Source: Cyclobacteriaceae bacterium
GTDB taxonomy: Bacteria > Bacteroidota > Bacteroidia > Cytophagales > Cyclobacteriaceae
Direction of reading: 5' to 3'
Length of the DNA stretch: 64,000 nt
Assembly: GCA_026129485.1 (NCBI GenBank)
Contig: JAHCHY010000004.1
Span: 1-64,000 of the forward strand
In this document: in pieces, positions 43,025 to 51,515 of the stretch
Numbering within the stretch: the stretch's first letter is position 1
How the letters are laid out: every line of letters begins with the position of its first letter
Position numbers and translations under genes: made by a program
The notes under the pieces: model-generated
Seen by the model: only the letters and a program-made list of their open reading frames with translations
What the model was told of the DNA's origin: nothing
The model's database searches: none

Positions 43025-44299
43025 ATGTTAACACTTCAAACGCTGCGCGAGCAAACACAGGTTGTATTGGACGGCTTGGCTAAGCGCCATTTCAAAGATG
43101 CGGAAATCCTGGTAACCCAGGTATTGGAAATAGATAAGCTTCGCAGGGAAACTCAAAACTCGTTAGATACGATTAAAGCAAACCTGAACACCGATTCAAA
43201 AAAGATTGGCGAACTGATGAAAGCGGGGAAAGCTGATGAAGCGGCTGCACTTCGTACTTCAGTCGCAGCCAGCAAGGATAAAGTAAAAGCGCTGGAGGAT
43301 AGTCTTACCGGGTACGAAAAGAAGCAACAGGAAGTACTTTATAAAATCCCCAATGTGCCGGCTGCCAAAGTACCGGCCGGCAAAAGCGCTGAAGACAACA
43401 TTACCGTGCATCAGCATGGCGCTATACCCACGCTGCATGCCGGTGCTTTACCGCACTGGGAGCTGATTAAGAAATACGACATCATTGACTTTGATCTCGG
43501 TGTAAAAATTTCCGGTGCGGGATTCCCGGTTTATAAAGGGAAAGGCGCCCGGTTGCAACGTGCGTTAATCAATTTCTTTTTGAACGAAGCGGATGCAGCA
43601 GGCTATAAAGAAATACAACCGCCCATTGTAGTAAACGAAGCGAGCGGCTATGGTACCGGTCAGCTTCCCGATAAGGAAGGGCAGATGTATTTTGTAAATG
43701 AAGATGGGTTATACCTGATTCCTACTGCCGAAGTTCCTATCACGAATTTATACCGCGATGTAATTCTTACGGAAGATGAGCTTCCGGTAAAGAATGCCGG
43801 CTATACGCCTTGCTTCCGCAGGGAAGCCGGGAGCTGGGGGGCCCACGTGCGCGGGCTTAACCGTCTGCACCAGTTCGATAAAGTGGAAGTTGTGCAGATC
43901 ACCAAACCGGAAGATTCTTACAACACGTTAGACCAGATGTGCGCGCATGTGCAGGGCCTGCTCGAAAAATTAGAGTTACCCTACCGCAAGCTTTTGTTAT
44001 GCGGTGGCGACATGGGCTTTAACTCCGCGCTTACTTATGATATGGAAGTATTTTCGGCTGCCCAGCAACGCTGGCTGGAGGTAAGCTCGGTCAGTAATTT
44101 TGAAACATTCCAGGCTAACCGGCTGAAGCTTCGCTACAAAAACAGGGAAGGTAAAACACAATTGCTGCACACACTGAACGGCAGCGCATTGGCGCTTCCG
44201 CGGATTGTGGCGGCTATATTGGAAAACAACCAGACACCGGATGGCATTAAAATCCCGAAAGTGCTGGTGCCGTATGCGGGGTTTGATGTGATAAGTTGA
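43025..44299 (+). CDS. serS: seryl-tRNA synthetase
   Basis: 424 residues from the ATG at 43025; MLTLQTLREQTQVVLDGLAKR is the normal SerRS start and a -7 motif lies just before it. The N-terminal long antiparallel coiled coil (about 30-105) binds the long variable arm of tRNA-Ser. The class II core has motif 2 FRREAGSWGAHVRGLNRLHQF and motif 3 NGSALALPRIVAAILEN, plus the TAEVPITNLYRD serine/ATP site. It charges tRNA-Ser (and tRNA-Sec where present). Single gene facing the convergent Uma2-type gene. Confidence 0.97.
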   Translation: MLTLQTLREQTQVVLDGLAKRHFKDAEILVTQVLEIDKLRRETQNSLDTIKANLNTDSKKIGELMKAGKADEAAALRTSVAASKDKVKALEDSLTGYEKKQQEVLYKIPNVPAAKVPAGKSAEDNITVHQHGAIPTLHAGALPHWELIKKYDIIDFDLGVKISGAGFPVYKGKGARLQRALINFFLNEADAAGYKEIQPPIVVNEASGYGTGQLPDKEGQMYFVNEDGLYLIPTAEVPITNLYRDVILTEDELPVKNAGYTPCFRREAGSWGAHVRGLNRLHQFDKVEVVQITKPEDSYNTLDQMCAHVQGLLEKLELPYRKLLLCGGDMGFNSALTYDMEVFSAAQQRWLEVSSVSNFETFQANRLKLRYKNREGKTQLLHTLNGSALALPRIVAAILENNQTPDGIKIPKVLVPYAGFDVIS

Positions 44300-44323
44300 T
44301 GGTTTCCGGTCGCGGGTAAGCGA

Positions 44324-44908
44324 TCACACAAAAACCAGATCGAGATCAATTTCCAATTCGGGTAACGTAACCGGCCGGACTTTATCACCTTTAACAAATG
44401 GTTTGCGTGTGCCGGTGTATTCGCCATTCTTCAGCACATAAACCAGAAGAGTTTGTTCGGAAGGGTGGACTACCCAATACTCGCCCACGCCTGCTTTTTC
44501 ATACACATCAAACTTCTGCCGTAAATCCCGGCCCGAAGTGTTTTTAGATAAGATTTCGATAATCCAGTCGGGCGCACCGAGGCACCCCTTTTCGTCAACC
44601 TTACCGGCATCGCAAATCACACAAAGGTCGGGCTGCACTACGGTGGTAATCTCCCTGTCTTTTTTCGATTTATTGGCTTCAGGCAAACGCACATCAAAAG
44701 GAGCTGCAAATACCTGGCATTTTTTGCCGAGCAGATAACTGGAAATCTGCCGGGATAATTCCATAGAAACCTTTTGATGTGCGCTGGTTGGCGCGGGCGA
44801 CATTTTAAAGATTTTGCCGTCAATCAATTCAACCATTTCCTCCCAGCGCCAGGTAAGGTAATCGGCATAGGAGTACGTTCCGCTCAAATCAGGTTCGTTG
44901 ACTTCCAT
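44324..44908 (-). CDS. Uma2-family (DUF820) restriction-endonuclease-fold protein
   Basis: 194 residues. It has the PD-(D/E)xK-type pattern of Uma2/DUF820 proteins: EEMVELIDGKIFKMSPAP, a basic H-Q-K segment, VVQPDLCVICD and APDWIIEILSKNTSGRDLRQK, then YEKAGVGEYWVVHP. The Asp of VQPD, Glu of IEIL and Lys of RQK are the likely metal site. The family is very expanded in cyanobacteria and scattered in Bacteroidota; its biological role is unclear. Single gene, no partner visible. Confidence 0.88.
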   Translation of the reverse strand: MEVNEPDLSGTYSYADYLTWRWEEMVELIDGKIFKMSPAPTSAHQKVSMELSRQISSYLLGKKCQVFAAPFDVRLPEANKSKKDREITTVVQPDLCVICDAGKVDEKGCLGAPDWIIEILSKNTSGRDLRQKFDVYEKAGVGEYWVVHPSEQTLLVYVLKNGEYTGTRKPFVKGDKVRPVTLPELEIDLDLVFV

Positions 44909-45033
44909 ATAATTTCAAAGTTAGTAAAAAACAAGTAGCTTGAAGTTTCTGTATTTTTACTTCATAAGTCCTGTGTGGCTTGTAACTGTGTTATTTCTGC
45001 TACTGCAAAAATCATCTATTAAAAATCACTTTT

Positions 45034-47166
45034 ATGAAAATCAGATTCTTTATACCGTTAGCCGTTGGTCTGTTGGCAGGCTGTTCGCAAGCGCCCAAAC
45101 CCGATACCATTTCGCAATACCCCGCATCTGCCAAAGTAGATACCGTAGATACATATTTTGGTGCGGAAGTGCCCGACCCGTATCGCTGGATGGAGAACGA
45201 TACTACTAAAGCAGTGGGCGATTGGGTTACGGCACAGAACGAAGTAACCTTTTCGTACCTCAACAACATCAATTACCGCGAAGCGATACGCAAGCGACTG
45301 CTGGAGCTGAACGACTATGAAAAGCTAAGCGCCCCATTCCGGAGGGGTGAATACTACTATTTTTATAAAAACACCGGGTTGCAAAATCAGTCTGTGCTCT
45401 ATCGCAAAAAGGGCGAACAGGGAGAGGCGGAAGTGTTCTTAGATCCCAATACATTTTCTAAAGACGGAACCACCACCATGCGCGGCTTGTCCTTTTCCAA
45501 AGACGGTTCGTTACTGGCTTTTCAGATTGCCAAAGGCGGAGCCGACCGGGCCGAAGCCGTGGTGATCAGAACTTCGGATAAGTCGTTGGTTGAAGATACT
45601 ATTCGCAACATGAAGCAAAGCGGCATTTCATGGAAAGGAAATGACGGGTACTACATTAATCGCTTTGTGGAAGGACTGAAAAGCAACCTGGCCGCGAAGA
45701 ATGAATACCAACAGTTGTATTACCATAAATTAGGAACCTCACCCGCTCAGGATAAGGTTGTTTTTGGGGACAAGCAAAAAAGGCGTTTTGTAGGCGGGTA
45801 TCTGACAGAAGATGAACGTTTCCTGGTGATTACCGCATCGGAAAGCACTACGGGCAATGAATTGTTTGTGCAGGACTTAAGCACGCCTGATAGTAAAATC
45901 CTTCCTGTAAAAACAGGTTTTGAAAGCGACCAGTTTGTGATGGGTAATGATGGCTCAAAGCTAATTATTAATACAAACCTGAATGCTCCTAATTCCAAAG
46001 TGGTTTGGGTAGATGCCGCTAATCCTTCTTTTGAAAACTGGAAAGATTTAATTCCGGAAACGGAAAATTCACTAAACACATCAACCGGAGGAGGAAAAAT
46101 TTTTGCACGCTACCTGGTGGATGTTAAAACACAGGTTAAGCAATATGACCTGAACGGAAAGCTGGAACGTGAGGTTGAGCTCCCCGGTATTGGTACTGCC
46201 GGAGGTTTTGGAGGCTGGAGTGATGACAAGGAATTGTACTATACGTTTACTTCGTTCACATACCCTCCCACAATCTTTAAATACAATATCTCCTCCGGAA
46301 AATCAGAAGAGTATAGGCGTCCGGATGTAAAATTCAACCCGGAAGATTACGAGACCAAGCAGGTGTTTTATACCAGTAAAGACGGTACGAAGATCCCCAT
46401 GTTTATTGTGCATAAAAAAGGAATTGAGCTGAACGGAAAAAACCCTACCTGGCTATATGCTTACGGTGGGTTCAGCATCAGCCTTACGCCATCTTTCAGC
46501 ACATCAAGAATTGTCTGGCTGGAGAACGGTGGAGTTTTTGCCCAGCCTAACCTACGCGGGGGTGGCGAATATGGTGAAGAGTGGCATTTGGCGGGCACCA
46601 AGATGAAAAAACAAAACGTGTTTGATGATTTTATTGCTGCCGGTGAATACCTGGTTAAAGAGAAGTACACATCAAGCGAATACCTGGCAATCAATGGCGG
46701 CTCTAATGGCGGGTTGTTGGTTGGCGCGGTAATGGCGCAACGCCCCGACCTGGCCAAAGTAGCCGTGCCACAGGTGGGCGTTATGGATATGCTGCGGTAT
46801 CATAAATTTACCATTGGCGCGGCCTGGGCTACCGATTATGGTACATCGGAAGACTCGAAAGAAATGTTTGAATACCTGAAGGCTTACTCGCCAGTACATG
46901 CGCTGAAACCCGGAGTTAACTACCCGGCAACATTAGTAACCACGGCCGATCATGATGACCGGGTGGTGCCTGCGCATAGCTTCAAATTTGCGGCTACCTT
47001 GCAGGAAATGAATGCGGGAACGAACCCAATGCTTATTCGTATAGATGTGAATTCAGCGCACGGCTCATCAAACATTACCAAAGGCATTGATCTGGTTGCG
47101 GATTATTATTCTTTCGCCTGGTACAACATGGGCGTTGTACCACCGCTGGCTAAGAAAGACCTGTAG
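45034..47166 (+). CDS. prolyl oligopeptidase (S9A), lipoprotein
   Basis: 710 residues. Signal peptide with lipobox (GLLAGC, Cys19). N-terminal seven-bladed propeller (about 70-430) entered by DPYRWMEND, then an alpha/beta-hydrolase domain. Catalytic triad: Ser557 (GGSNGGLL), Asp in TADHDDRVVP (639-642) and His676 (SAHGSSN), close to pig POP numbering (554, 641, 680). It cleaves after proline in short peptides; the lipobox places it in the envelope. Related Bacteroidota enzymes are often annotated as periplasmic POP. Monocistronic; a 20-base-arm inverted repeat follows. Confidence 0.95.
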   Translation: MKIRFFIPLAVGLLAGCSQAPKPDTISQYPASAKVDTVDTYFGAEVPDPYRWMENDTTKAVGDWVTAQNEVTFSYLNNINYREAIRKRLLELNDYEKLSAPFRRGEYYYFYKNTGLQNQSVLYRKKGEQGEAEVFLDPNTFSKDGTTTMRGLSFSKDGSLLAFQIAKGGADRAEAVVIRTSDKSLVEDTIRNMKQSGISWKGNDGYYINRFVEGLKSNLAAKNEYQQLYYHKLGTSPAQDKVVFGDKQKRRFVGGYLTEDERFLVITASESTTGNELFVQDLSTPDSKILPVKTGFESDQFVMGNDGSKLIINTNLNAPNSKVVWVDAANPSFENWKDLIPETENSLNTSTGGGKIFARYLVDVKTQVKQYDLNGKLEREVELPGIGTAGGFGGWSDDKELYYTFTSFTYPPTIFKYNISSGKSEEYRRPDVKFNPEDYETKQVFYTSKDGTKIPMFIVHKKGIELNGKNPTWLYAYGGFSISLTPSFSTSRIVWLENGGVFAQPNLRGGGEYGEEWHLAGTKMKKQNVFDDFIAAGEYLVKEKYTSSEYLAINGGSNGGLLVGAVMAQRPDLAKVAVPQVGVMDMLRYHKFTIGAAWATDYGTSEDSKEMFEYLKAYSPVHALKPGVNYPATLVTTADHDDRVVPAHSFKFAATLQEMNAGTNPMLIRIDVNSAHGSSNITKGIDLVADYYSFAWYNMGVVPPLAKKDL

Positions 47167-47173
47167 AAGTTTT

Positions 47174-47236
47174 AGAGTTTAAAGTGGAAAGTTGTAAGAT
47201 TCAAAGCCTGGCTTTGAACTTTCCACTTTAAACTCT
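47174..47236. repeat. inverted repeat with perfect 20-base arms between POP and uvrC
   Basis: Left arm 47174-47193 (AGAGTTTAAAGTGGAAAGTT) and right arm 47217-47236 are exact reverse complements around a 23-base loop that itself contains CAAAGCC/GGCTTTG. The uvrC stop codon (47230-47228 on the minus strand) lies in the right arm. Confidence 0.9.
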
Positions 47237-49018
47237 GTCATTTTCTGCTTTCAACTTTAAAGCAACCTTTTCTCCCACCACTTCCCTAAGCTCTTCCAAG
47301 CTGGCTTCTTTAATTTTCTTTACAGATTTAAAATGAGCCAATAGCTTGTCGGCTGTTTTTTTGCCGATGCCCGGTATTTGTTCAATCTCGGTAACGAAAG
47401 TATTCTTGCTTCGTTTTTGCCGGTGAAAGGTAATGGCAAACCGGTGCGCCTCATCGCGGATGCGCTGGATCAGTAACAATGCAGGTGATTTTTTGCTGAT
47501 GAGCAACGGCAGGTTGTCTTCCGGGTAATAAATTTCTTCCAGTCTTTTGGCAATACCCACTATCGGAATCTTTCCATAAAGACCAAGCTCCTGCAAGGCT
47601 TCGCACGCGCTGCTAAGCTGCCCCTTGCCGCCATCTACAATAACCAGGTGCGGGTACTCGCCCTGCTCTTCCATAATGCGCTTGTAGCGCCTCGTTACAA
47701 TTTCTTTCATGGAAGCAAAATCGTTGGGGCCAACAACGGTTTTGATGTTGAAATGACGATAGCCTTTTTTATCGGGTTTGCCATCTACAAAGCGCACCAT
47801 CGAAGCTACCGGTGATGTGCCCTGGAAGTTGGAGTTATCGAAGCACTCAATAATACGCGGATATTGCAACAAGCGCAGGTTCTCCTGCATGATGTGCAGC
47901 ACCTTATTCTTCCTGCCCTTCTGCTCTTCTTTGCTGATCTCTTTTTCGCGCTTCAGGTACAACGCATTTTTTAACGAGAGGTCAACTAATTTTTTTTTAT
48001 CGCCAATCTGCGGCAGCACGTTTTCAAACCCGTCTGACTTAACCGTAAGCGGTACGTTGGTATAAACTTCCGGGTTATTGCTGCGGTACGTGGAACGCAA
48101 GTCCTGCACCACTATGCTCAGAATATCTTCATCGGTTTCTTCCAGCTTCTTTTTGACCTCTATGTTTTTAGAGAAGATAATGGAGCCTTCTTTGATCTGC
48201 ATGTAATTGATGAAGGCATCAGTTTCGGTGCTGGTAATGGTGATTACATCAATGTCGGTAAGCTTGCGGTTTACCACCAGCGATCTGGTCTGGAATTTTT
48301 CAAGCAAGTCCAGCTTGTGCTTATAGACAGCAGCTTTTTCAAACTCAAGCGCTTCGGCTGCGCTTTTCATTCTATGAGCTAACTCATCCTCTACCACGCT
48401 CAAATCGCCTTTCAGAATATTGCGGGCCTGCGCCATGTCTTCTAAGTATTCCGGTTCGTTTTGCAAGCCTTCGCACGGGCCTTTACAATTACCAATATGA
48501 AACTCTAAGCACACTTTGAATCTTTTCTGCTCAATGTTTTCCTGCGAAAGCAGCAGGCTGCACGTGCGGATGGAATAAACCTGGCGCACCAGCTCCAGCA
48601 CGCTTTTCATGGACACCACGCTGGAGTACGGCCCGAAATATTCGCCTTGTTTGGGAATGTATTTGCGTGTGTAGATGATGCGCGGAAAGCGTTCTTTTAA
48701 AATGCAGAGATAAGGAAAGGTTTTATCATCCTTTAACAGGATGTTGTACTTGGGCTGGTATTGCTTGATGAAATTGTTTTCCAGCAAGAGCGCATCAAAC
48801 TCTGTGTTGGCCAGCGTAAATTCAATCTTGCGGATTTCCGAAACCAGCTTTTCGGTTTTGCGGTTGTATTGCGATTGCTTGTTGAAGTAGCTGGATACGC
48901 GCTTTTTCAGGCTTTTGGCCTTGCCTACATAAATCAGCTCACCGTCTTTATTGTAATAACGATAAATGCCCGGGGAATCAGGCAGCGCAGCAACCGTTTC
49001 TTTTACATCCGCAAACAC
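47228..49018 (-). CDS. uvrC: excinuclease ABC subunit C
   Basis: 596 residues. GIY-YIG nuclease domain (about 12-90, SPGIYRYYNKDGELIYVGKAKSLKKR), a Cys-bearing segment (CLEFHIGNCKGPCEG), UVR motif (about 200-240, MKSAAEALEFEKAAVYKHKL), the RNase H-like endonuclease (about 375-530, IECFDNSNFQGTSPVASMV, HLVIVDGGKGQL) and a C-terminal helix-hairpin-helix (IPGIGKKTADKLLAHF). It makes both cuts in nucleotide excision repair with UvrB. The last codons (DRV-stop) run into the inverted repeat at 47174-47236. Confidence 0.97.
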   Translation of the reverse strand: MFADVKETVAALPDSPGIYRYYNKDGELIYVGKAKSLKKRVSSYFNKQSQYNRKTEKLVSEIRKIEFTLANTEFDALLLENNFIKQYQPKYNILLKDDKTFPYLCILKERFPRIIYTRKYIPKQGEYFGPYSSVVSMKSVLELVRQVYSIRTCSLLLSQENIEQKRFKVCLEFHIGNCKGPCEGLQNEPEYLEDMAQARNILKGDLSVVEDELAHRMKSAAEALEFEKAAVYKHKLDLLEKFQTRSLVVNRKLTDIDVITITSTETDAFINYMQIKEGSIIFSKNIEVKKKLEETDEDILSIVVQDLRSTYRSNNPEVYTNVPLTVKSDGFENVLPQIGDKKKLVDLSLKNALYLKREKEISKEEQKGRKNKVLHIMQENLRLLQYPRIIECFDNSNFQGTSPVASMVRFVDGKPDKKGYRHFNIKTVVGPNDFASMKEIVTRRYKRIMEEQGEYPHLVIVDGGKGQLSSACEALQELGLYGKIPIVGIAKRLEEIYYPEDNLPLLISKKSPALLLIQRIRDEAHRFAITFHRQKRSKNTFVTEIEQIPGIGKKTADKLLAHFKSVKKIKEASLEELREVVGEKVALKLKAENDRV

Positions 49019-49083
49019 GCTGCGAAGTTAAAATTTCTTTTCGGCTGAATAACTCACGGATGTTACGCAAACTAATAACGAGG

Positions 49084-49150
49084 TGTCAGGTTGAGCCTGT
49101 CGAAACCGATTTTCTGCACGGAAATGGTCTTCGACAAGCTCAGACCGACA
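49084..49150. repeat. interspersed inverted repeat of the TTGAGCCTGTCGAA type
   Basis: The left part TGTCAGGTTGAGCCTGTCGA (to 49107) pairs imperfectly with GGTCTTCGACAAGCTCAGAC (49126-49150) around an 18-base loop. Elements of this kind (TTCGACAAGCTCA) are, as I recall, frequent between genes in Bacteroidota. It occupies most of the 154-base gap between PBP1A and uvrC. Confidence 0.75.
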
Positions 49151-49172
49151 TCATTCCCGTGTTTGTATACAT

Positions 49173-51515
49173 TTAGTGCTTGATATCCCAGGGCTGTTCA
49201 ATATCCACATCGGTAGAATCATTCACCGCATGTTTGCTGCAATCCAACGTCATATCCAGACCAGAAGAAGGACGTTTAAACTGGCCTTTCACTATTCCCG
49301 ATTGCGGATCGGCATAGAGCTTGCGCATAAAAATATCCCAGATGGGGCGTGCAGTTCTTCCGCCTTGTCCGAATGTCCAGGTAGGAAAATGAATAGCGCG
49401 CTCATCACCACCGGTCCAGGCTCCTGCAACCATATCATGCGTTACACCCACATACCAGCCATCCGAGGCATCGTTGGTGGTCCCGGTTTTGCCGCCCACT
49501 TCATTGTTCTGGCGAATATCGCGACTTAATCCCAATGACGACCCGCCTTCTTCTTCGGCACCACCGCGTAGCATGTAAACCATTTTATAGGCAGTCTGTT
49601 CATTGATGGCTTCACGGGTTTTAGGATTAAAAATTTCAATCACATTTCCATTTTTGTCTTCAATGCGGGTAATGTAAATCGGTTCGGTATAAATGCCGCT
49701 GTTTATAAATGTGGCATAAGCGCCTACCAGTTCATACAACGATACATCGCTGGTTCCTAAACACAACGAAGGCACAGGGTCCAGTTTGCTTTGAATACCT
49801 ACCCGGTGTGCAAACTCTACTACATTTTCGGCTTTTAACTCCTGCATTACCTGTGCAGTAATGGAGTTGACAGATTGCGCCATGGCCTTGCGAATGGTCA
49901 TGCTTTCACCCTGACCACGCGACCCATCAGCGTTTAACGGGTACCAGGGTGGTTGATTCGGGATATTGAATTGTGGCGCAATGTCCTTTTTAATCACACA
50001 GGGCGACCAGCCGTTTTCCATAGCCAGCCCGTACACAAAGGCTTTAAATGTTGAACCGGGCTGGCGTGTACCTTGCTTTACGTGATCGTACTTAAAGTAC
50101 TTGTGATTAATGCCTCCTACCCAGGACTTGATGTGCCCGGTATAAGGATCAACCGCCATAAAGCCGGTTTGTAAAAAATGCTTATAGTAATTGAGCGAAT
50201 CGAAGCTGCTGAACAGCGTATCGCGATCACCATCCCAGGTAAAAACGGTCATGCGTTTTTTCAGGTTCAGCATGATCTTGAGCGAATCTGAATTTTCGCC
50301 ATACTTTTCTGCGTAAACCTTATAGGCATCGGTTTGGCGGATGCGTCTTTGTAAAAAATCTTTTATCTCTTTCCCGTCCTCATCTACCCACGGGTTACGG
50401 CTCCGCTTTTTCCATTCTTCATCGAATTGCTTTTGTAAAGGTTTCATGTGTTCGGCCACAGCCTCTTCGGCATACTTCTGCATGCGGGTGTCAATGGTGG
50501 TGTAGATTTTTAGGCCGGAATTATACAGGTCAATGCCCCGGTTTCGGCAATAGGCCAGCATGTAGTTGCCTAATACTGTACGGAAGTACGTAGCCAGGCC
50601 TTCATTCTGGTTTTGAAAACGGTACCTCAGTTCAATAGGTATCGCTTTAACAGAGTCGTACTGCTCCTGTGTGTTAATTTTGTACCCGTGCCGGTAGAGC
50701 TTATAGAGAATTTCATTTCGTTTTCGCAGAGAGATTTCCGGGTTGCGTTTGGGATCGAATAATGTAACGGCCTGCAACATGCCTACCAATACGGACGACT
50801 CCTGTATATTAAGGCTGTCGGGCCCTTTATCGAAATAGGTTTCGGATGCTACTTTAATACCAAATGTATTGCTGCTGAAAGTTGCCGTGTTCAGGTACAT
50901 GGCAATAATTTCTTCTTTCGTAAAATTTTCCTCCAACTGGATGGAGATAATCCACTCTTTGGTTTTTTGAATGATACGCTTCGGGTACTTGCCCAGCCTG
51001 GCGAGGTGGCCATCTAAGCTTTTATCCGGGTTCATCGTATAAAGATTTTTGGCCAGCTGTTGTGTAATGGTACTGCCGCCACCCTGCGGGCTTAATGTAA
51101 TAATTCCATAAACCACACGCAGATAAGCCGGAAAGTCCAGGCCGGAGTGTTCGTAAAAGCGATGGTCTTCCGAAATGATCAGCGTCTTAACAAGGTCTTC
51201 CGATAAATCGTTGAAATGAACCTGGCTTCGGTTTGCACCCCGGTAATACCGGCCCAGCGAAAGACCATCCGCAGAAATTACTTCCGATGAAAGATCATTT
51301 TCCGGATTTTCAACTTCCAGCGTGCTGGGCATACCGCCATACAAGCCGAACAGGTCGATCTTAACAGAATAGATGTACAGCGGGAAGCCGATTGCCACGC
51401 ACAGGAAGGCAATCCAAATGTACCTGATTGCTTTGCCGATCCAGGGGTTCTGGATTTTTAGCAGGTTATTGATTTTGCTTTTGATAGTTGCGATCAAAGA
51501 AGGTGAGGTACTCAT
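49173..51515 (-). CDS. class A penicillin-binding protein (PBP1A-like)
   Basis: 780 residues: one N-terminal membrane helix (about 31-50), a GT51 glycosyltransferase with Glu116 in SEDHRFYEH and the STITQQLAKNLY block, then a transpeptidase domain with Ser488-x-x-Lys491 (STFK), SVN (QSVNSITAQ) and Lys676 in KTGTT. It polymerises and cross-links peptidoglycan. Its ATG (51515-51513) lies 50 bases inside the end of the PorW-like gene, which implies coupled translation. The C-terminus has a short Asp-rich tail (DVDIEQPWD). Confidence 0.95.
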   Translation of the reverse strand: MSTSPSLIATIKSKINNLLKIQNPWIGKAIRYIWIAFLCVAIGFPLYIYSVKIDLFGLYGGMPSTLEVENPENDLSSEVISADGLSLGRYYRGANRSQVHFNDLSEDLVKTLIISEDHRFYEHSGLDFPAYLRVVYGIITLSPQGGGSTITQQLAKNLYTMNPDKSLDGHLARLGKYPKRIIQKTKEWIISIQLEENFTKEEIIAMYLNTATFSSNTFGIKVASETYFDKGPDSLNIQESSVLVGMLQAVTLFDPKRNPEISLRKRNEILYKLYRHGYKINTQEQYDSVKAIPIELRYRFQNQNEGLATYFRTVLGNYMLAYCRNRGIDLYNSGLKIYTTIDTRMQKYAEEAVAEHMKPLQKQFDEEWKKRSRNPWVDEDGKEIKDFLQRRIRQTDAYKVYAEKYGENSDSLKIMLNLKKRMTVFTWDGDRDTLFSSFDSLNYYKHFLQTGFMAVDPYTGHIKSWVGGINHKYFKYDHVKQGTRQPGSTFKAFVYGLAMENGWSPCVIKKDIAPQFNIPNQPPWYPLNADGSRGQGESMTIRKAMAQSVNSITAQVMQELKAENVVEFAHRVGIQSKLDPVPSLCLGTSDVSLYELVGAYATFINSGIYTEPIYITRIEDKNGNVIEIFNPKTREAINEQTAYKMVYMLRGGAEEEGGSSLGLSRDIRQNNEVGGKTGTTNDASDGWYVGVTHDMVAGAWTGGDERAIHFPTWTFGQGGRTARPIWDIFMRKLYADPQSGIVKGQFKRPSSGLDMTLDCSKHAVNDSTDVDIEQPWDIKH

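Noticed and set aside
44324-44908. Uma2-type nuclease as part of a defence system
   Set aside because: It stands alone between serS and a prolyl oligopeptidase with no partner genes or unusual base composition.
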